A DNA stretch of 64,000 nt from Pseudomonas sp. TTU2014-080ASC (GCF_001446935.1 NZ_LKKK01000001.1:1-64000); one strand, 5' to 3'. Positions 48,775-58,590 are shown, numbered from the stretch's first letter. Program-made: numbers and translations. Notes: generated by a model from the letters alone, not told the origin.

Positions 48775-49746
48775 ATGTTGCGAGCACTTCTCTTGTCTCT
48801 CCTCCTCGGCAGCGCTCTGGCTCAGGCCAGTCCTCAGACCAGCACCCAACTGCCCATGCGCCTGCAAACCGAACAGGGCACCTTGTTCGGCACCCTGTTA
48901 AAGCCCGCTGGCGAACCGCCACATACCGTCGCCCTGCTCATCGCAGGCAGCGGTCCGACTGATCGCGATGGCAATAACCCCGAAGGTGGCATGAACGACA
49001 GCCTCAAACGTCTGGCGCAAAGCTTGGCCAAACAAGGCATTGCCAGCCTGCGCTATGACAAACGTGGCGTTGCCGCCAGCCGCGCCGCTACACCCAACGA
49101 GCAAGACCTGAGCGTGGAGGCCTACGTCAATGATGCGATTGCCTGGGGCCACCTACTCAGGCAGGACCCGGACTTCAGCAACTTGGTGTTAATCGGCCAC
49201 AGCGAAGGCGCGCTGATTGCCAGCCTGGCAGCCCCAGAAGCGCAAGCCTCAGCCGTGGTCTCTCTGGCCGGGACTGGGCGACCGATTGATCAAGTACTGC
49301 GCGAGCAAATTGCCACCCGCCTGCCGCCCGCATTACGTGCGCAGAGCAACACCATTCTTGACCAGCTACTTGCAGGCCAGACCACCGAGCAAATCCCTGA
49401 GCAGTTGCAAGTGCTATTCAGACCCAGCGTGCAACCCTATCTGATCTCCCTGCTGCGCCAGAATCCGGCAGAAGCCTTTGCCCGCCTACGCATTCCTGCC
49501 CTGATTGTGCAAGGCAGTCACGATATTCAGGTCAGTATTGAAGATGCCCTGGCTCTCAGCGCTGCAAAGCCTGACGCCGAGCAGATATTGGTTTCCGGTA
49601 TGAACCATGTCCTGCGCATCACCAAGGCCGATCTGCAGTCGCAAATTGCCAGTTACAACAATCCAAAACTACCGCTGGCAGCGGGTTTGGGTGAAACTAT
49701 CGGGCAATTTATTAAGCGCAATAGCAATGAGCCACCCTCTAGTTAG
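48775..49746 (+). CDS. Secreted alpha/beta hydrolase
   Basis: 323 aa. A short signal peptide (MLRALLLSLLLGSALAQA) suggests periplasmic location. The fold is alpha/beta hydrolase: oxyanion-hole region LIAGSGPTDRDGN, nucleophile Ser in GHSEGA, Asp in QGSHDIQV and His in GMNHVL. The substrate is unknown; esterase or lipase-like activity is likely. It is divergent from aroC with about 160 bp between them. Confidence 0.9.
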   Translation: MLRALLLSLLLGSALAQASPQTSTQLPMRLQTEQGTLFGTLLKPAGEPPHTVALLIAGSGPTDRDGNNPEGGMNDSLKRLAQSLAKQGIASLRYDKRGVAASRAATPNEQDLSVEAYVNDAIAWGHLLRQDPDFSNLVLIGHSEGALIASLAAPEAQASAVVSLAGTGRPIDQVLREQIATRLPPALRAQSNTILDQLLAGQTTEQIPEQLQVLFRPSVQPYLISLLRQNPAEAFARLRIPALIVQGSHDIQVSIEDALALSAAKPDAEQILVSGMNHVLRITKADLQSQIASYNNPKLPLAAGLGETIGQFIKRNSNEPPSS

Positions 49747-49815
49747 TACCAAAATGGCCGATAAGCGCAGAAACCAGGCGATCAATCAGTAAGATCGCGT
49801 ATAGGACAGCCGTTT

Positions 49816-50604
49816 ATGACCGACACAACCGCGCCAGAAGCAGACGCTTCTGCTGAAAATCAAGAATTCGAAGAGGCGCATCCTTGGGCTGAGTTGCCAC
49901 CTGAGGAGTTTCGCCTACTGCGTTTGGCTCCACTGCCAGTAGACAAAGTCACCGGCCCGCGCCCGCTGCGCTTTATCCAATTGGGCCGCGTTGAGCGAAG
50001 TGACAAGTTCGACAGCCTTCTGCGTCTGACCCTGCACCTGCCTGACCAGCACGTACATAAAGAACAGAATGTTGTGGAAGTCTGGGCCAATCATGAGGAA
50101 AAGATCATCCGTTTCGGCCCCGACAAAGGCCTATCTACCGTGCCTGAAAACCGTGGCCTTGGCCGTTTTATGCTGGCCCAGTGCGCAGCGTGGGCACGTC
50201 GAAACTACGCCCACTACCAAGTAGCACCAATAGTCCTGCCCAGTAAGGATGCCTTCAGTGAAGACGCTCGCACCCGCCGCGACCATGCCCTGATGGCACA
50301 AGGATTTACCATTGAGTACCCGGACCCGTTGCAGATGAAGGCCCAATGCACAGCCCAACGGGTAAGTTCACTGCATCCCGACTGGAATAAAGAGAAGGTA
50401 CAGATCCTGAGCCTAGTCGATGCGGCCAGCATGCTTGAGCAAGCCGACCACAACCTACATGAGCAAGACAATAAAATCCGCAAGCTGGAAGAGCGCATTG
50501 CCACATACAAACGTGAAGACGGCGGCCTGCGCTTCACCATCGCTTGTCTGGTGGTTTTCAGCGTCTTCCAGGCATCCTTATTAATCTGGATCGCAACTAA
50601 CTGA
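49816..50604 (+). CDS. Conserved hypothetical protein with C-terminal membrane anchor
   Basis: 262 aa. A cytoplasmic acidic N-terminal part of about 30 residues is followed by a soluble domain (about 35-190) with no motif I recognise. A predicted coiled coil follows (about 205-235, HNLHEQDNKIRKLEERIATY), and then one membrane helix at the very end (IACLVVFSVFQASLLIWIA). The topology is that of a tail-anchored inner-membrane protein. It lies 69 bp after the hydrolase gene. Confidence 0.8.
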   Translation: MTDTTAPEADASAENQEFEEAHPWAELPPEEFRLLRLAPLPVDKVTGPRPLRFIQLGRVERSDKFDSLLRLTLHLPDQHVHKEQNVVEVWANHEEKIIRFGPDKGLSTVPENRGLGRFMLAQCAAWARRNYAHYQVAPIVLPSKDAFSEDARTRRDHALMAQGFTIEYPDPLQMKAQCTAQRVSSLHPDWNKEKVQILSLVDAASMLEQADHNLHEQDNKIRKLEERIATYKREDGGLRFTIACLVVFSVFQASLLIWIATN

Positions 50605-50609
50605 ATACC

Positions 50610-51179
50610 TCAGCTATTGAAGCGCTGCTCCAGCTGGCGCTTCACCGCTGGCCACTCTTCGTCGGTAATGCTGAACATAACCGTGTCATCCAAACGGCCA
50701 TCGGCCAGACGACGATGATTACGCAACACCCCTTCACGGCGTGCACCAAGCTTCTCAATCGCCCGCTGTGAACGCACATTACTGGCGGCGGTTTTCAGTT
50801 GCACACGAACCATGTTCCAGCCTTCGAAAGCGTGCCTGAGCATCAGATATTTGAGCATGCTGTTGAGGCCCGTACCGTGCTGCTTCTGATCCAGCCATGT
50901 CCAACCGATTTCGGCACTGGGCAAACTGTTGTTGAAGTCGGCAAAGCGCGTCGTACCAACGATTTCATTACCAAGGCGCACCACAAACACAATCGCAAGA
51001 CCATCCCGCTGATTCGCAAGTGCCTCGCGGTACCAGTCCAGGCGGAGCGTCCCGCTCATGTAGCGGTGTTCCTGGCGATTGCTTTCCGCCAACGTGACCA
51101 GCGCCGGAATATCGGCTTCGGCCAGCGGCTCAATCCGTAGCGCTCCACGCTGAAGGGTGACCAGTTGTGGCTTAAACAT
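50610..51179 (-). CDS. GNAT-family N-acetyltransferase (RimJ/RimL-like)
   Basis: 189 aa from ATG 51179, with GAGG 8 nt upstream; the frame is open upstream to 51251 without better signals. The acetyl-CoA-binding segment is around IGWTWLDQKQHGTGLNSMLKYLML, and ASNVRSQRAIEKLGARREGVLRNH is the classic C-terminal half of RimJ/RimL-type acetyltransferases. The substrate is unknown. Unlike the other GNAT gene at 35 kb, this one is intact. Confidence 0.9.
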   Translation of the reverse strand: MFKPQLVTLQRGALRIEPLAEADIPALVTLAESNRQEHRYMSGTLRLDWYREALANQRDGLAIVFVVRLGNEIVGTTRFADFNNSLPSAEIGWTWLDQKQHGTGLNSMLKYLMLRHAFEGWNMVRVQLKTAASNVRSQRAIEKLGARREGVLRNHRRLADGRLDDTVMFSITDEEWPAVKRQLEQRFNS

Positions 51180-51290
51180 GATGTTGCCTCGGCGCTTAAC
51201 AAAATGAATACGTATGTGAATGCGGGTGTCTGCTAGTAGGCTTTTGTGCAAAGATATTGCACAAAAGTTCAGCTATGGACCTGAAGTACG

Positions 51291-51575
51291 ATGCTTGTAT
51301 CCCTATTCGAGTGGTTCATGATCAACCCTGCCCGTTTTATGGTGGCAATCTCAGTTTGTTTCAGCTTCATCATCATCAAGGCCGAGTATGAAGGACGCCG
51401 CTCAGGTGGTTCAGGCTGGCTGGTCTTGTTCAGAATGGTAGTGGGCAGCATCTTCATGCTCTTAACTGCTGTAGTTGCAGCATTTTTTGGCGGAATTGGT
51501 GCCTTCTTTGGCTATCTTTTTCTGCAGCTAATGGTCTGCATCGTAATTCCTGCTCTTGTTGTTGAAGCCATCTGA
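51291..51575 (+). CDS. Small hypothetical membrane protein
   Basis: 94 aa. About three hydrophobic helices (12-30, 43-65 and 68-92) with a short basic loop EYEGRRSGGSG between the first two. I see no known family and no strong ribosome-binding site. The codon pattern is less convincing than in neighbouring genes, so it may not be translated. Confidence 0.5.
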   Translation: MLVSLFEWFMINPARFMVAISVCFSFIIIKAEYEGRRSGGSGWLVLFRMVVGSIFMLLTAVVAAFFGGIGAFFGYLFLQLMVCIVIPALVVEAI

Positions 51576-51719
51576 CGCCTGCTCAGCGGAAGCAGACTCG
51601 ACCTTAGTCGCCCCATCAATAGGCACACTGAGAAACGTCTTCGCCTGAATTTGCAGTATTCTCACTGCCTTTCAGGCGTCAAACTGGTTGTTAAACCGTC
51701 GTTCTCTTCAGGAGTGTGC

Positions 51720-54700
51720 ATGACCCTCTCCAGCGGGCTGATTGCCGTTGTTGCCCTGCTCTACATGGCAGTGTTGTTTGCCATCGCCTTCTATGGCGAT
51801 CGCCGGGCCAAACCCTTGCCGCCCAAACTGCGCGCTTGGGTCTACAGCTTATCGCTTGCGGTGTACTGCACCAGCTGGACCTTTTTCGGCTCGGTTGGCC
51901 AGGCTGCGGAGCAAGTCTGGCAGTTCCTACCGATCTACCTTGGGCCAATCATCATTATGGTTTTTGCACCTTGGGTGCTGAAAAAAATGGTGATGATCAG
52001 CAAACAGGAAAACATCACCTCAATCGCCGACTTTATTGCCGCGCGCTATGGAAAATCGCAGACCCTTGCCGTTGTGGTGGCGCTGGTCTGCCTGGTTGGT
52101 GTCCTGCCTTACATTGCCTTGCAGCTCAAAGGCATTGTGCTCGGTGTCAACCTGCTGATTGGTGAAGACGCCCAGGTGATCGGCACCAACGCTCAGGACA
52201 CCGCGCTAGTGGTTTCGCTGATCCTAGCGCTTTTCACCATCTTGTTCGGCACGCGTAACCTGGATGTGACCGAACACCATCGCGGCATGGTATTGGCGGT
52301 AGCCTTTGAGTCACTGGTCAAGCTGCTGGCCTTTCTCGCCGTAGGTGCCTTTGTGACCTACGGCATGTACGACGGCTTTGATGACCTGATCAAGCAGGCC
52401 AAAGCCACCAATGAATTGCAGGGGTACTGGCAGGAAAGCGTGAATTGGCCAGCCATGTTGGTACAGACCGGACTGGCCATGATCGCCATTGTCTGCCTGC
52501 CCCGGCAATTTCACGTTACGGTAGTTGAAAACACTGAGCCAAAAGACCTTAACCTCGCCCGCTGGGTGTTCCCGGCTTACCTAATTCTGGCTGCACTGTT
52601 TGTGCTGCCCATCGCCCTGGCCGGAAAAATGCTGTTCCACAGCGGCATCAGCCCAGACTCGTTCGTAATCAGCCTGCCCCTGGCCCAGTCACACCCAACC
52701 CTGGCGCTATTGGCCTTTATCGGCGGTGCTTCAGCCGCAACCGGCATGGTGATTGTTGCCTCGGTGGCGCTCTCGACCATGATCTCCAACGACATGCTGC
52801 TGCCATGGTTGCTGCGCCGCCAGAACACCGAACGACCTTTTGAGGCCTTCCGCCATTGGATGCTCACCGCTCGCCGGGTCAGCATTGTGCTGATTCTGCT
52901 ACTGGCCTACGTCTGTTACCGCCTGCTTGGTTCCAACGCCAGCCTCGCCACCATCGGCCAGGTCTCTTTTGCCGCCATCGGCCAGCTGGCACCGGCCATG
53001 TTCGGCGCCTTAGTGTGGAAACAGGCCAACCGTCAGGGCGTATTTGCCGGTCTGGGCCTGGGCGCGCTGATATGGCTGTACACCCTGGTCATGCCACTGG
53101 TTGCCAGTAGCGTCGGCCTGCCGCTAGACGTTTTGCCTGGCTTGCCAACCCTGCTCTACTCGCCCATCGGCGTTGATGTTGACCCACAAACACGCGGCGT
53201 TGTGCTGTCACTGGCGGGCAACTTCATCCTGTTTGCCTGGGTATCCTCATTCTCCCGTACACGGGTGACGGACCACTGGCAGGCTGGTCGCTTTATCGGC
53301 AATGACCTCGGCAGCCGCTCAAGTAACCGCAACCTACTGGCCGTTCAGGTCAGTGACCTGCTTCTGCTGGCCAGTCGTTTTGTCGGCGAGGAACGGGCCC
53401 AGCAGAGTTTTGTCCGCTATGCCCGGCGTCAGGGCAAACCCTTTGATCCCAACCAACCATCAACCAGTGACTGGGTGGCCCATACCGAACGACTGCTGGC
53501 TGGTGTACTGGGCGCATCCTCAACCCGCGCCGTGGTTAAAGCCGCGATCGAAGGCCGTGAAATGCACGTCGAAGATGTGGTGCGCATCGTCGACGAAGCC
53601 TCGGAAGTGCTGCAGTTCAACCGCGCCCTGCTGCAAGGGGCGATTGAAAACATCACCCAAGGCATCAGCGTGGTAGACCAGTCCCTGCATCTGGTGGCTT
53701 GGAACCGCCGCTATATCGAATTGTTCGAGTACCCCGAAGGCCTGATTTATGTCGGCCGACCGATTGGCGACATCATCCGCTTCAACGCTGAACGAGGCCT
53801 GCTTGGTGCCGGCGATATTGATGCCCACGTCAACAAACGTCTGTACTGGATGCGCCAGGGAACAGCACACACATCCGAGCGGCTGTTCCCCAATGGTAGG
53901 GTGATCGAGCTGATTGGAAATCCCATGCCCGGCGGTGGCTTCGTGATGAGTTTCACTGACATCACCGAATTCCGCGAAGCAGAACGAGCCCTTAAAGAGG
54001 CCAATGAAAGCCTGGAGCAACGGGTACTCGAGCGCACTCAGGAGCTGTCACTTCTGAACCTGGCGCTGATCGATGCCAAGGGCAATGCGGAGAACGCTAA
54101 CCAGTCCAAGACCCGTTTTCTTGCGGCTGTCAGTCATGATCTGATGCAGCCCCTGAACGCCGCCCGCCTGTTCTCCGCCGCCCTGTCCCACCACGAACAG
54201 GAACTCCCCAAGGACACTCGGGAGCTGGTCCGCCATCTGGACAGCTCCCTGCGCTCGGCTGAAGACCTGATCAGCGACCTGCTGGATATTTCCCGGCTGG
54301 AGAATGGTCGCATTACCCCGCAGCGCCAGGCGTTTGCGCTGAACAATCTGTTCGACACCCTTGGTGCCGAATTTAAGGTACTGGCCGCTGAGCAAGGCGT
54401 GGTTTTCCGTCTGCGCGGCAGTCGACAACTGATCAACAGTGACATCAAACTGCTACGACGGATTCTGCAGAACTTCCTGACCAACGCCTTCCGATATGCC
54501 AAAGGTCACGTCCTGCTAGGTGTGCGTCGCAGCGGCAACAGCTTGCGCCTGGAAGTGTGGGATCGAGGCCCAGGAATCCCGGAAGAAAAGCGCAAAGTGA
54601 TCTTTGAAGAGTTCAAGCGTTTGGACAGCCACCAGACCAGGGCCGAAAAAGGCCTTGGACTGGGCCTGGCCATTGCTGACGGCCTTTGCCGGGTGCTCGA

Positions 54701-55202
54701 CCACCGCTTAGAAGTACGTTCGTGGCTGGGTAAAGGCAGCGTATTCAGCGTGACAGTGCCAGTAGCCGCCGTGACTGAAACTCCCCGTCAGGAGCCTCGC
54801 CGAGCAAAAGAAGCTGGAACTCAAGCACTCGCCGGCACCCGCGTGCTCTGCATCGACAACGAGGACACCATCCTGACTGGCATGGACAGCTTACTCTCGC
54901 GCTGGGGATGCCAAGTGTGGACAGCGCGTAACCGCCTGGAATGCGAGCACCTGCTGAGCGAGGACATGCGTCCGCAAGTGGTGCTGGTGGACTATCACCT
55001 GGACGACGGCGATACCGGCACGAACCTGATGAACTGGGTGCGCGAACACCTTGAGGAAAACGTACCTGGCGTGGTCATCAGCGCAGATGGCCGCCCGGAA
55101 CTGATTGCCGAAGTGCGTGCGGCCGGGCTTGAGTTCCTGCCCAAACCGGTCAAGCCTGCCGCCTTACGCGCCTTGCTCAACCGTTTTCTCAGCCTGCGAT
55201 GA
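51720..55202 (+). CDS. Hybrid histidine kinase fused to a sodium/solute symporter domain
   Basis: 1160 aa from ATG 51720, with CAGGAG 8 nt upstream. The N-terminal half is a sodium:solute symporter-like domain of about 13 membrane segments (about 1-500), as in CbrA. A linker and a PAS domain (about 635-757) follow, then a coiled segment. The phospho-acceptor box is AAVSHDLMQPLNAARLF (His near 805), with ATPase N-box LQNFLTNAFRYAKG and G-box GLGLGLAIADGL. A C-terminal receiver domain starts near 1038 with phospho-Asp near 1090 (VVLVDYHLDDGD). It probably senses or transports a solute and passes phosphate within itself. No separate regulator gene lies next to it; its stop is directly adjacent to the prmB stop. 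Confidence 0.94.
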   Translation: MTLSSGLIAVVALLYMAVLFAIAFYGDRRAKPLPPKLRAWVYSLSLAVYCTSWTFFGSVGQAAEQVWQFLPIYLGPIIIMVFAPWVLKKMVMISKQENITSIADFIAARYGKSQTLAVVVALVCLVGVLPYIALQLKGIVLGVNLLIGEDAQVIGTNAQDTALVVSLILALFTILFGTRNLDVTEHHRGMVLAVAFESLVKLLAFLAVGAFVTYGMYDGFDDLIKQAKATNELQGYWQESVNWPAMLVQTGLAMIAIVCLPRQFHVTVVENTEPKDLNLARWVFPAYLILAALFVLPIALAGKMLFHSGISPDSFVISLPLAQSHPTLALLAFIGGASAATGMVIVASVALSTMISNDMLLPWLLRRQNTERPFEAFRHWMLTARRVSIVLILLLAYVCYRLLGSNASLATIGQVSFAAIGQLAPAMFGALVWKQANRQGVFAGLGLGALIWLYTLVMPLVASSVGLPLDVLPGLPTLLYSPIGVDVDPQTRGVVLSLAGNFILFAWVSSFSRTRVTDHWQAGRFIGNDLGSRSSNRNLLAVQVSDLLLLASRFVGEERAQQSFVRYARRQGKPFDPNQPSTSDWVAHTERLLAGVLGASSTRAVVKAAIEGREMHVEDVVRIVDEASEVLQFNRALLQGAIENITQGISVVDQSLHLVAWNRRYIELFEYPEGLIYVGRPIGDIIRFNAERGLLGAGDIDAHVNKRLYWMRQGTAHTSERLFPNGRVIELIGNPMPGGGFVMSFTDITEFREAERALKEANESLEQRVLERTQELSLLNLALIDAKGNAENANQSKTRFLAAVSHDLMQPLNAARLFSAALSHHEQELPKDTRELVRHLDSSLRSAEDLISDLLDISRLENGRITPQRQAFALNNLFDTLGAEFKVLAAEQGVVFRLRGSRQLINSDIKLLRRILQNFLTNAFRYAKGHVLLGVRRSGNSLRLEVWDRGPGIPEEKRKVIFEEFKRLDSHQTRAEKGLGLGLAIADGLCRVLDHRLEVRSWLGKGSVFSVTVPVAAVTETPRQEPRRAKEAGTQALAGTRVLCIDNEDTILTGMDSLLSRWGCQVWTARNRLECEHLLSEDMRPQVVLVDYHLDDGDTGTNLMNWVREHLEENVPGVVISADGRPELIAEVRAAGLEFLPKPVKPAALRALLNRFLSLR

Positions 55203-56135
55203 TCAGCCGTTCAGACGCTCACGGAAGAGCGCCTGATGCTCACGGCACTGTTTGGCACCGAGCAGAAATACGCCGTGACCACCACGGCTGAATTCCAGCC
55301 AAGTGAAATCTACTTCCGGGTACAAAGCTTCGACATGAACCTGGCTATTGCCCACCTCAACGATTAATACGCCCTGCTCATTGAGATGATCGGCCGCCTC
55401 AGCCAGCATGCGTCGCACCAGATCCAGGCCATCATCACCACAAGCCAGCCCCAGCTCGGGCTCGTGCTGGTACTCAGGCGGCATGTCGGCAAAGTCCTCT
55501 GCATCCACATAAGGCGGGTTAGACACAATCAGATCGAAGCGCTGCCCTGGCAGACCGGCAAATCCATCGCCCTGCACGGTATAAACACGCTCGCCCAGCT
55601 CGTGCCGTTCGATATTCTGGTTGGCCACTTCCAGCGCATCGAAGGACAGATCGCCCAGCACCACTTCAGCCTCCGGGAACTCGTACGCACAGGCAATACC
55701 GATGCAACCCGAGCCGGTGCACAAATCGAGAATCCGCGTCGGTTCTTTAGGCAGCCACGGGGCGAAGTGCTGGTCGATCAGCTCAGCAATCGGCGAGCGC
55801 GGGATAAGCACGCGCTCATCTACGATAAACGGCAGCCCACAGAACCAAGCCTCACCAAGCAGATAAGCCGCCGGTACACGCTCCTCAATACGCAGTCGCA
55901 ACAACTCGCGCAGATTGACCTGTTCGTCATCTTCAAGACGGCAGTCGAGGTAGCTGTCAGCGATTTCATACGGCAGATGCAGCGCCCCCAGAACTAGCTG
56001 GCGAGCCTCATCCCAGGCGTTGTCAGTGCCGTGCCCAAAGAACAAGCCCGCGCCGTGAAACTGTGTCACGGCCCAACGAATGTAATCGCGCACTGTCCGC
56101 AGCCGGGTGGTCAAGGCGTTAGGGATGTCGGTCAC
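55203..56135 (-). CDS. prmB: 50S ribosomal protein L3 N5-glutamine methyltransferase
   Basis: 310 aa from GTG 56135, which has GGAGAG 6 nt upstream and begins the typical [22 protein letters not shown]-terminus. Longer frames run into non-homologous sequence. The enzyme methylates Gln150 of ribosomal protein L3 using SAM. The Rossmann motif [14 protein letters not shown] and the NPPY motif ([10 protein letters not shown]) that holds the target amide are clear. Its stop abuts the stop of the convergent kinase gene without a spacer. Confidence 0.94.
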   Translation of the reverse strand: MTDIPNALTTRLRTVRDYIRWAVTQFHGAGLFFGHGTDNAWDEARQLVLGALHLPYEIADSYLDCRLEDDEQVNLRELLRLRIEERVPAAYLLGEAWFCGLPFIVDERVLIPRSPIAELIDQHFAPWLPKEPTRILDLCTGSGCIGIACAYEFPEAEVVLGDLSFDALEVANQNIERHELGERVYTVQGDGFAGLPGQRFDLIVSNPPYVDAEDFADMPPEYQHEPELGLACGDDGLDLVRRMLAEAADHLNEQGVLIVEVGNSQVHVEALYPEVDFTWLEFSRGGHGVFLLGAKQCREHQALFRERLNG

Positions 56136-56306
56136 AATTACTCTCCGCAGATAAAAACCCGGCATTGTAGCCCATTCTGCTTTCTGGCGAGCCAGTTGGC
56201 CACGGTTCGAGAAAAACCGATACCTGCACAATATCAATTCGTAAAGGTTCACATAAACCCGGCTGCGGGCGAGAATAGCCTACTCGTCCAGTCTGGAGTT
56301 TATGAC

Positions 56307-56903
56307 ATGACCATTCCACAGACGCTGCTTGCTTTGACAGGTCGCACCCACGCCCCTGCCAACCTGCGCAATGCGACCCTGATCGTGATTGACGCACAGG
56401 AGGAATACCGCAGCGGCGTGTTGAAATTACCAGGTCTGGATGCTGCCCTGGCTGAGATCACCCAACTGCTCAAGGCCGCGCGCACACTGGGCCGCCCTAT
56501 AGTCCACGTCAAGCACATGGGCATCCCTGATGGCTTGCTCGACCCGCGCGGACCACGCGGTTATCACCTACCTGAAGCTGCTCCGTTGGCTGGCGAGACA
56601 ATCATTGAAAAACGCTTGCCCAATGCGTTTTCCGGCACCCAGCTGCACGACACCTTGCAGGCCATCGGAAATCTGGACCTGATTGTCTGCGGTTTTATGA
56701 CCCACTCCAGCATCAGCACCACAGTTCGGGCCACTAAGGACTTCGGCTATCGCTGCACCGTCGTAGACGCAGCCTGTGCTACCCGCGACCTACCAACACC
56801 TGACGGACAGATCATCAGCGCCGCAGATATGCACCGCACCGAAATCGTTGCCCTGGCCGATAATTTCGCCGCCGTTGTCCCTGACGCCCGCTCGCTGATC
56901 TGA
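56307..56903 (+). CDS. Isochorismatase-fold (cysteine-hydrolase-like) protein with Ser in place of Cys
   Basis: 198 aa from ATG 56307, with GGAG 9 nt upstream. A longer frame back to 56031 would run over prmB and is rejected. It has the isochorismatase fold: Asp29 in LIVIDAQEEY, Lys102 in EKRLPNAF and the cis-peptide region CGFMTHSS. The third catalytic position, usually Cys in nicotinamidase-like hydrolases, is Ser135 here (MTHSSISTT), so a Cys-thioester mechanism is unlikely. The substrate is unknown. It lies in the prmB-Smr-folE neighbourhood. Confidence 0.87.
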   Translation: MTIPQTLLALTGRTHAPANLRNATLIVIDAQEEYRSGVLKLPGLDAALAEITQLLKAARTLGRPIVHVKHMGIPDGLLDPRGPRGYHLPEAAPLAGETIIEKRLPNAFSGTQLHDTLQAIGNLDLIVCGFMTHSSISTTVRATKDFGYRCTVVDAACATRDLPTPDGQIISAADMHRTEIVALADNFAAVVPDARSLI

Positions 56904-56928
56904 GTTAATAAACAGCAACACCGTTCAA

Positions 56929-56951
56929 CAGAGCAGGTTGAACCTGCTCTG
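56929..56951 (+). terminator. Inverted repeat after the isochorismatase-like gene
   Basis: Perfect 11-bp arms CAGAGCAGGTT (56929-56939) and AACCTGCTCTG (56941-56951), 25 bp after the stop. The following sequence is only partly T-rich, so it may be a terminator or an mRNA-protecting hairpin. Confidence 0.55.
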
Positions 56952-56994
56952 CTTCCTCAGGTCTCACCGCTGAGACTATAAAAGAGGAAGCGCA

Positions 56995-57315
56995 ATGAAG
57001 CTCTCCGATGATTTTGATCCGCGCTGCTTGCGCTCACGCAAACCGGGAACCTGGCGCTCACGTTTGGGAACCGCTGTGGCAATCCTGTTCATCCTGCTTT
57101 CCATCATTCTGCTTGCGACCGGTTCCACCAGCCTGGTCAGCCAGCCTGCTGAACTGACCGAACTTAACGATAACCCGGCCGCCGCACGCATCATGGTCTT
57201 TACCGGAGTAATGTCCTTACTCATCGGCGTCTTTATCTGGCGCCTGTGCCGCCGTCGCCTGCGCCGTGACAACAGTCTGAGTCTTTCGCCCCACCTGATG
57301 AAACGCCGCGACTGA
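56995..57315 (+). CDS. Small inner-membrane protein of unknown function
   Basis: 106 aa. GAGGAAG precedes ATG 56995. The basic N-terminus (PRCLRSRKPGTWRSRLG) is cytoplasmic. Two membrane helices (about 27-48 and 65-86) are separated by a short periplasmic loop, and a basic tail (WRLCRRRLRRD) closes the protein. No domain is recognised. It sits between the isochorismatase-like and Smr genes. Confidence 0.8.
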   Translation: MKLSDDFDPRCLRSRKPGTWRSRLGTAVAILFILLSIILLATGSTSLVSQPAELTELNDNPAAARIMVFTGVMSLLIGVFIWRLCRRRLRRDNSLSLSPHLMKRRD

Positions 57316-57393
57316 GGCCAATAATGGATCGTCCGCGAATGCAGCATTTCCCCCTGATCCTTGGGTAAACTAGCGGGATTCGTGGAGGCACCG

Positions 57394-57951
57394 ATGCAAG
57401 ACGACGATTTTTCCCTGTTCAGAGCCGAGCTGCGCGGCGTAAAACCCATCAAACATGACCGCGCAGACACCGGCAAACCCAAGCCCAACAAGGCGCAGCT
57501 GACCACATTGCGGCAGGCGGCCACTGCCAGTGTCAAAACCATCAAAGTTGACGGGCTGTCTGATCAGTTCGTAATTGATGTCGACCCGGAAGACGTCTTG
57601 TACTGGGCGGGTAACGGCGTGCAGGAAGGCCAGATGCGCAAACTCAAGCTGGGCCAGATCCCCTTTGAAGGCTCACTGGATCTGCACGGCATGACCGTGG
57701 AGCAAGCGCGCGACACGCTGTGGGAGTTCATTGCCGAGGCCAATCGCCTGGAAGTCCGCTGTGTGCGCGTTACCCACGGCAAGGCTCAGCGCAAAAATGG
57801 CCGGGGCCCGATGATTAAAAGCCACGTCAACACCTGGCTACGCCAGCACCCACAAGTGCTCGGCTTCACCTCATGCCAAGCCAAACACGGCGGAACCGGG
57901 GCGGTCTACGTGATGCTCAAACGCCTGATGATGGACGGACGCGACGACTAA
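57394..57951 (+). CDS. Smr-domain protein (MutS2-like endonuclease domain)
   Basis: 185 aa from ATG 57394, which has GGAGG 8 nt upstream. The C-terminal Smr domain (about 100-180) shows the LDLHGMT motif, the VTHGKA motif and the closing KHGGTGAVYVMLKR. Stand-alone Smr proteins of this group are thought to act on RNA or DNA; the target here is unknown. The N-terminal third is charged and lacks a recognised fold. Confidence 0.9.
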   Translation: MQDDDFSLFRAELRGVKPIKHDRADTGKPKPNKAQLTTLRQAATASVKTIKVDGLSDQFVIDVDPEDVLYWAGNGVQEGQMRKLKLGQIPFEGSLDLHGMTVEQARDTLWEFIAEANRLEVRCVRVTHGKAQRKNGRGPMIKSHVNTWLRQHPQVLGFTSCQAKHGGTGAVYVMLKRLMMDGRDD

Positions 57952-58035
57952 GCTGACGCCACTGACAAGCACTACACTTGCCAGTGCCTAACCTGCGCCC
58001 TAACCTGCGCACTTTGAAAGACCAACGAGATTCCC

Positions 58036-58584
58036 ATGTCCCTGGAACAAAACTACACCGCTATCCTTGGCCAGCTCGGCGAGGACGTTTCCCGCGAAGG
58101 CCTTCTGGATACGCCAAAACGTGCCGCTAAAGCCATGCAGTACCTGTGCCGCGGCTACCAGCAGACGCTGGAAGAAGTCACCAACGGCGCACTGTTCAGC
58201 TCCGATAACAGCGAAATGGTGCTTGTGAAAAATATCGAGCTCTACTCCCTGTGTGAGCATCACTTGCTGCCCTTTATTGGCAAAGCCCACGTGGCTTACA
58301 TCCCTGATGGCAAAGTACTGGGCCTGTCCAAAGTCGCGCGTATCGTCGACATGTACGCCCGCCGCCTGCAGATCCAGGAAAACCTCAGTCGTCAGATTGC
58401 CGAGGCTATTCAGCAAGTCACCGGTGCGTTGGGCGTTGCCGTGGTTATTGAAGCCCAGCACATGTGCATGATGATGCGCGGCGTAGAAAAGCAGAACTCC
58501 TCCATGGTCACTTCGGTGATGCTCGGTGAATTCCGGGAAAACCCGGCTACCCGCAGCGAATTCCTCAGCCTGATCAACGGCTGA
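58036..58584 (+). CDS. folE: GTP cyclohydrolase I
   Basis: 182 aa, the normal length. It converts GTP to dihydroneopterin triphosphate, the precursor of folate, tetrahydrobiopterin and queuosine. The zinc-binding and catalytic cysteines and histidines are visible in [20 protein letters not shown] and [12 protein letters not shown]. It lies 84 bp after the Smr gene and ends at a strong terminator. Its product could feed QueD at 26 kb. Confidence 0.97.
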   Translation: MSLEQNYTAILGQLGEDVSREGLLDTPKRAAKAMQYLCRGYQQTLEEVTNGALFSSDNSEMVLVKNIELYSLCEHHLLPFIGKAHVAYIPDGKVLGLSKVARIVDMYARRLQIQENLSRQIAEAIQQVTGALGVAVVIEAQHMCMMMRGVEKQNSSMVTSVMLGEFRENPATRSEFLSLING

Positions 58585-58590
58585 AACCTA

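Noticed and set aside
51269..51457. Minus-strand small frame of 62 codons
   Set aside because: The overlapping plus-strand frame gives a more natural membrane protein; the minus frame is basic and has no start signal.
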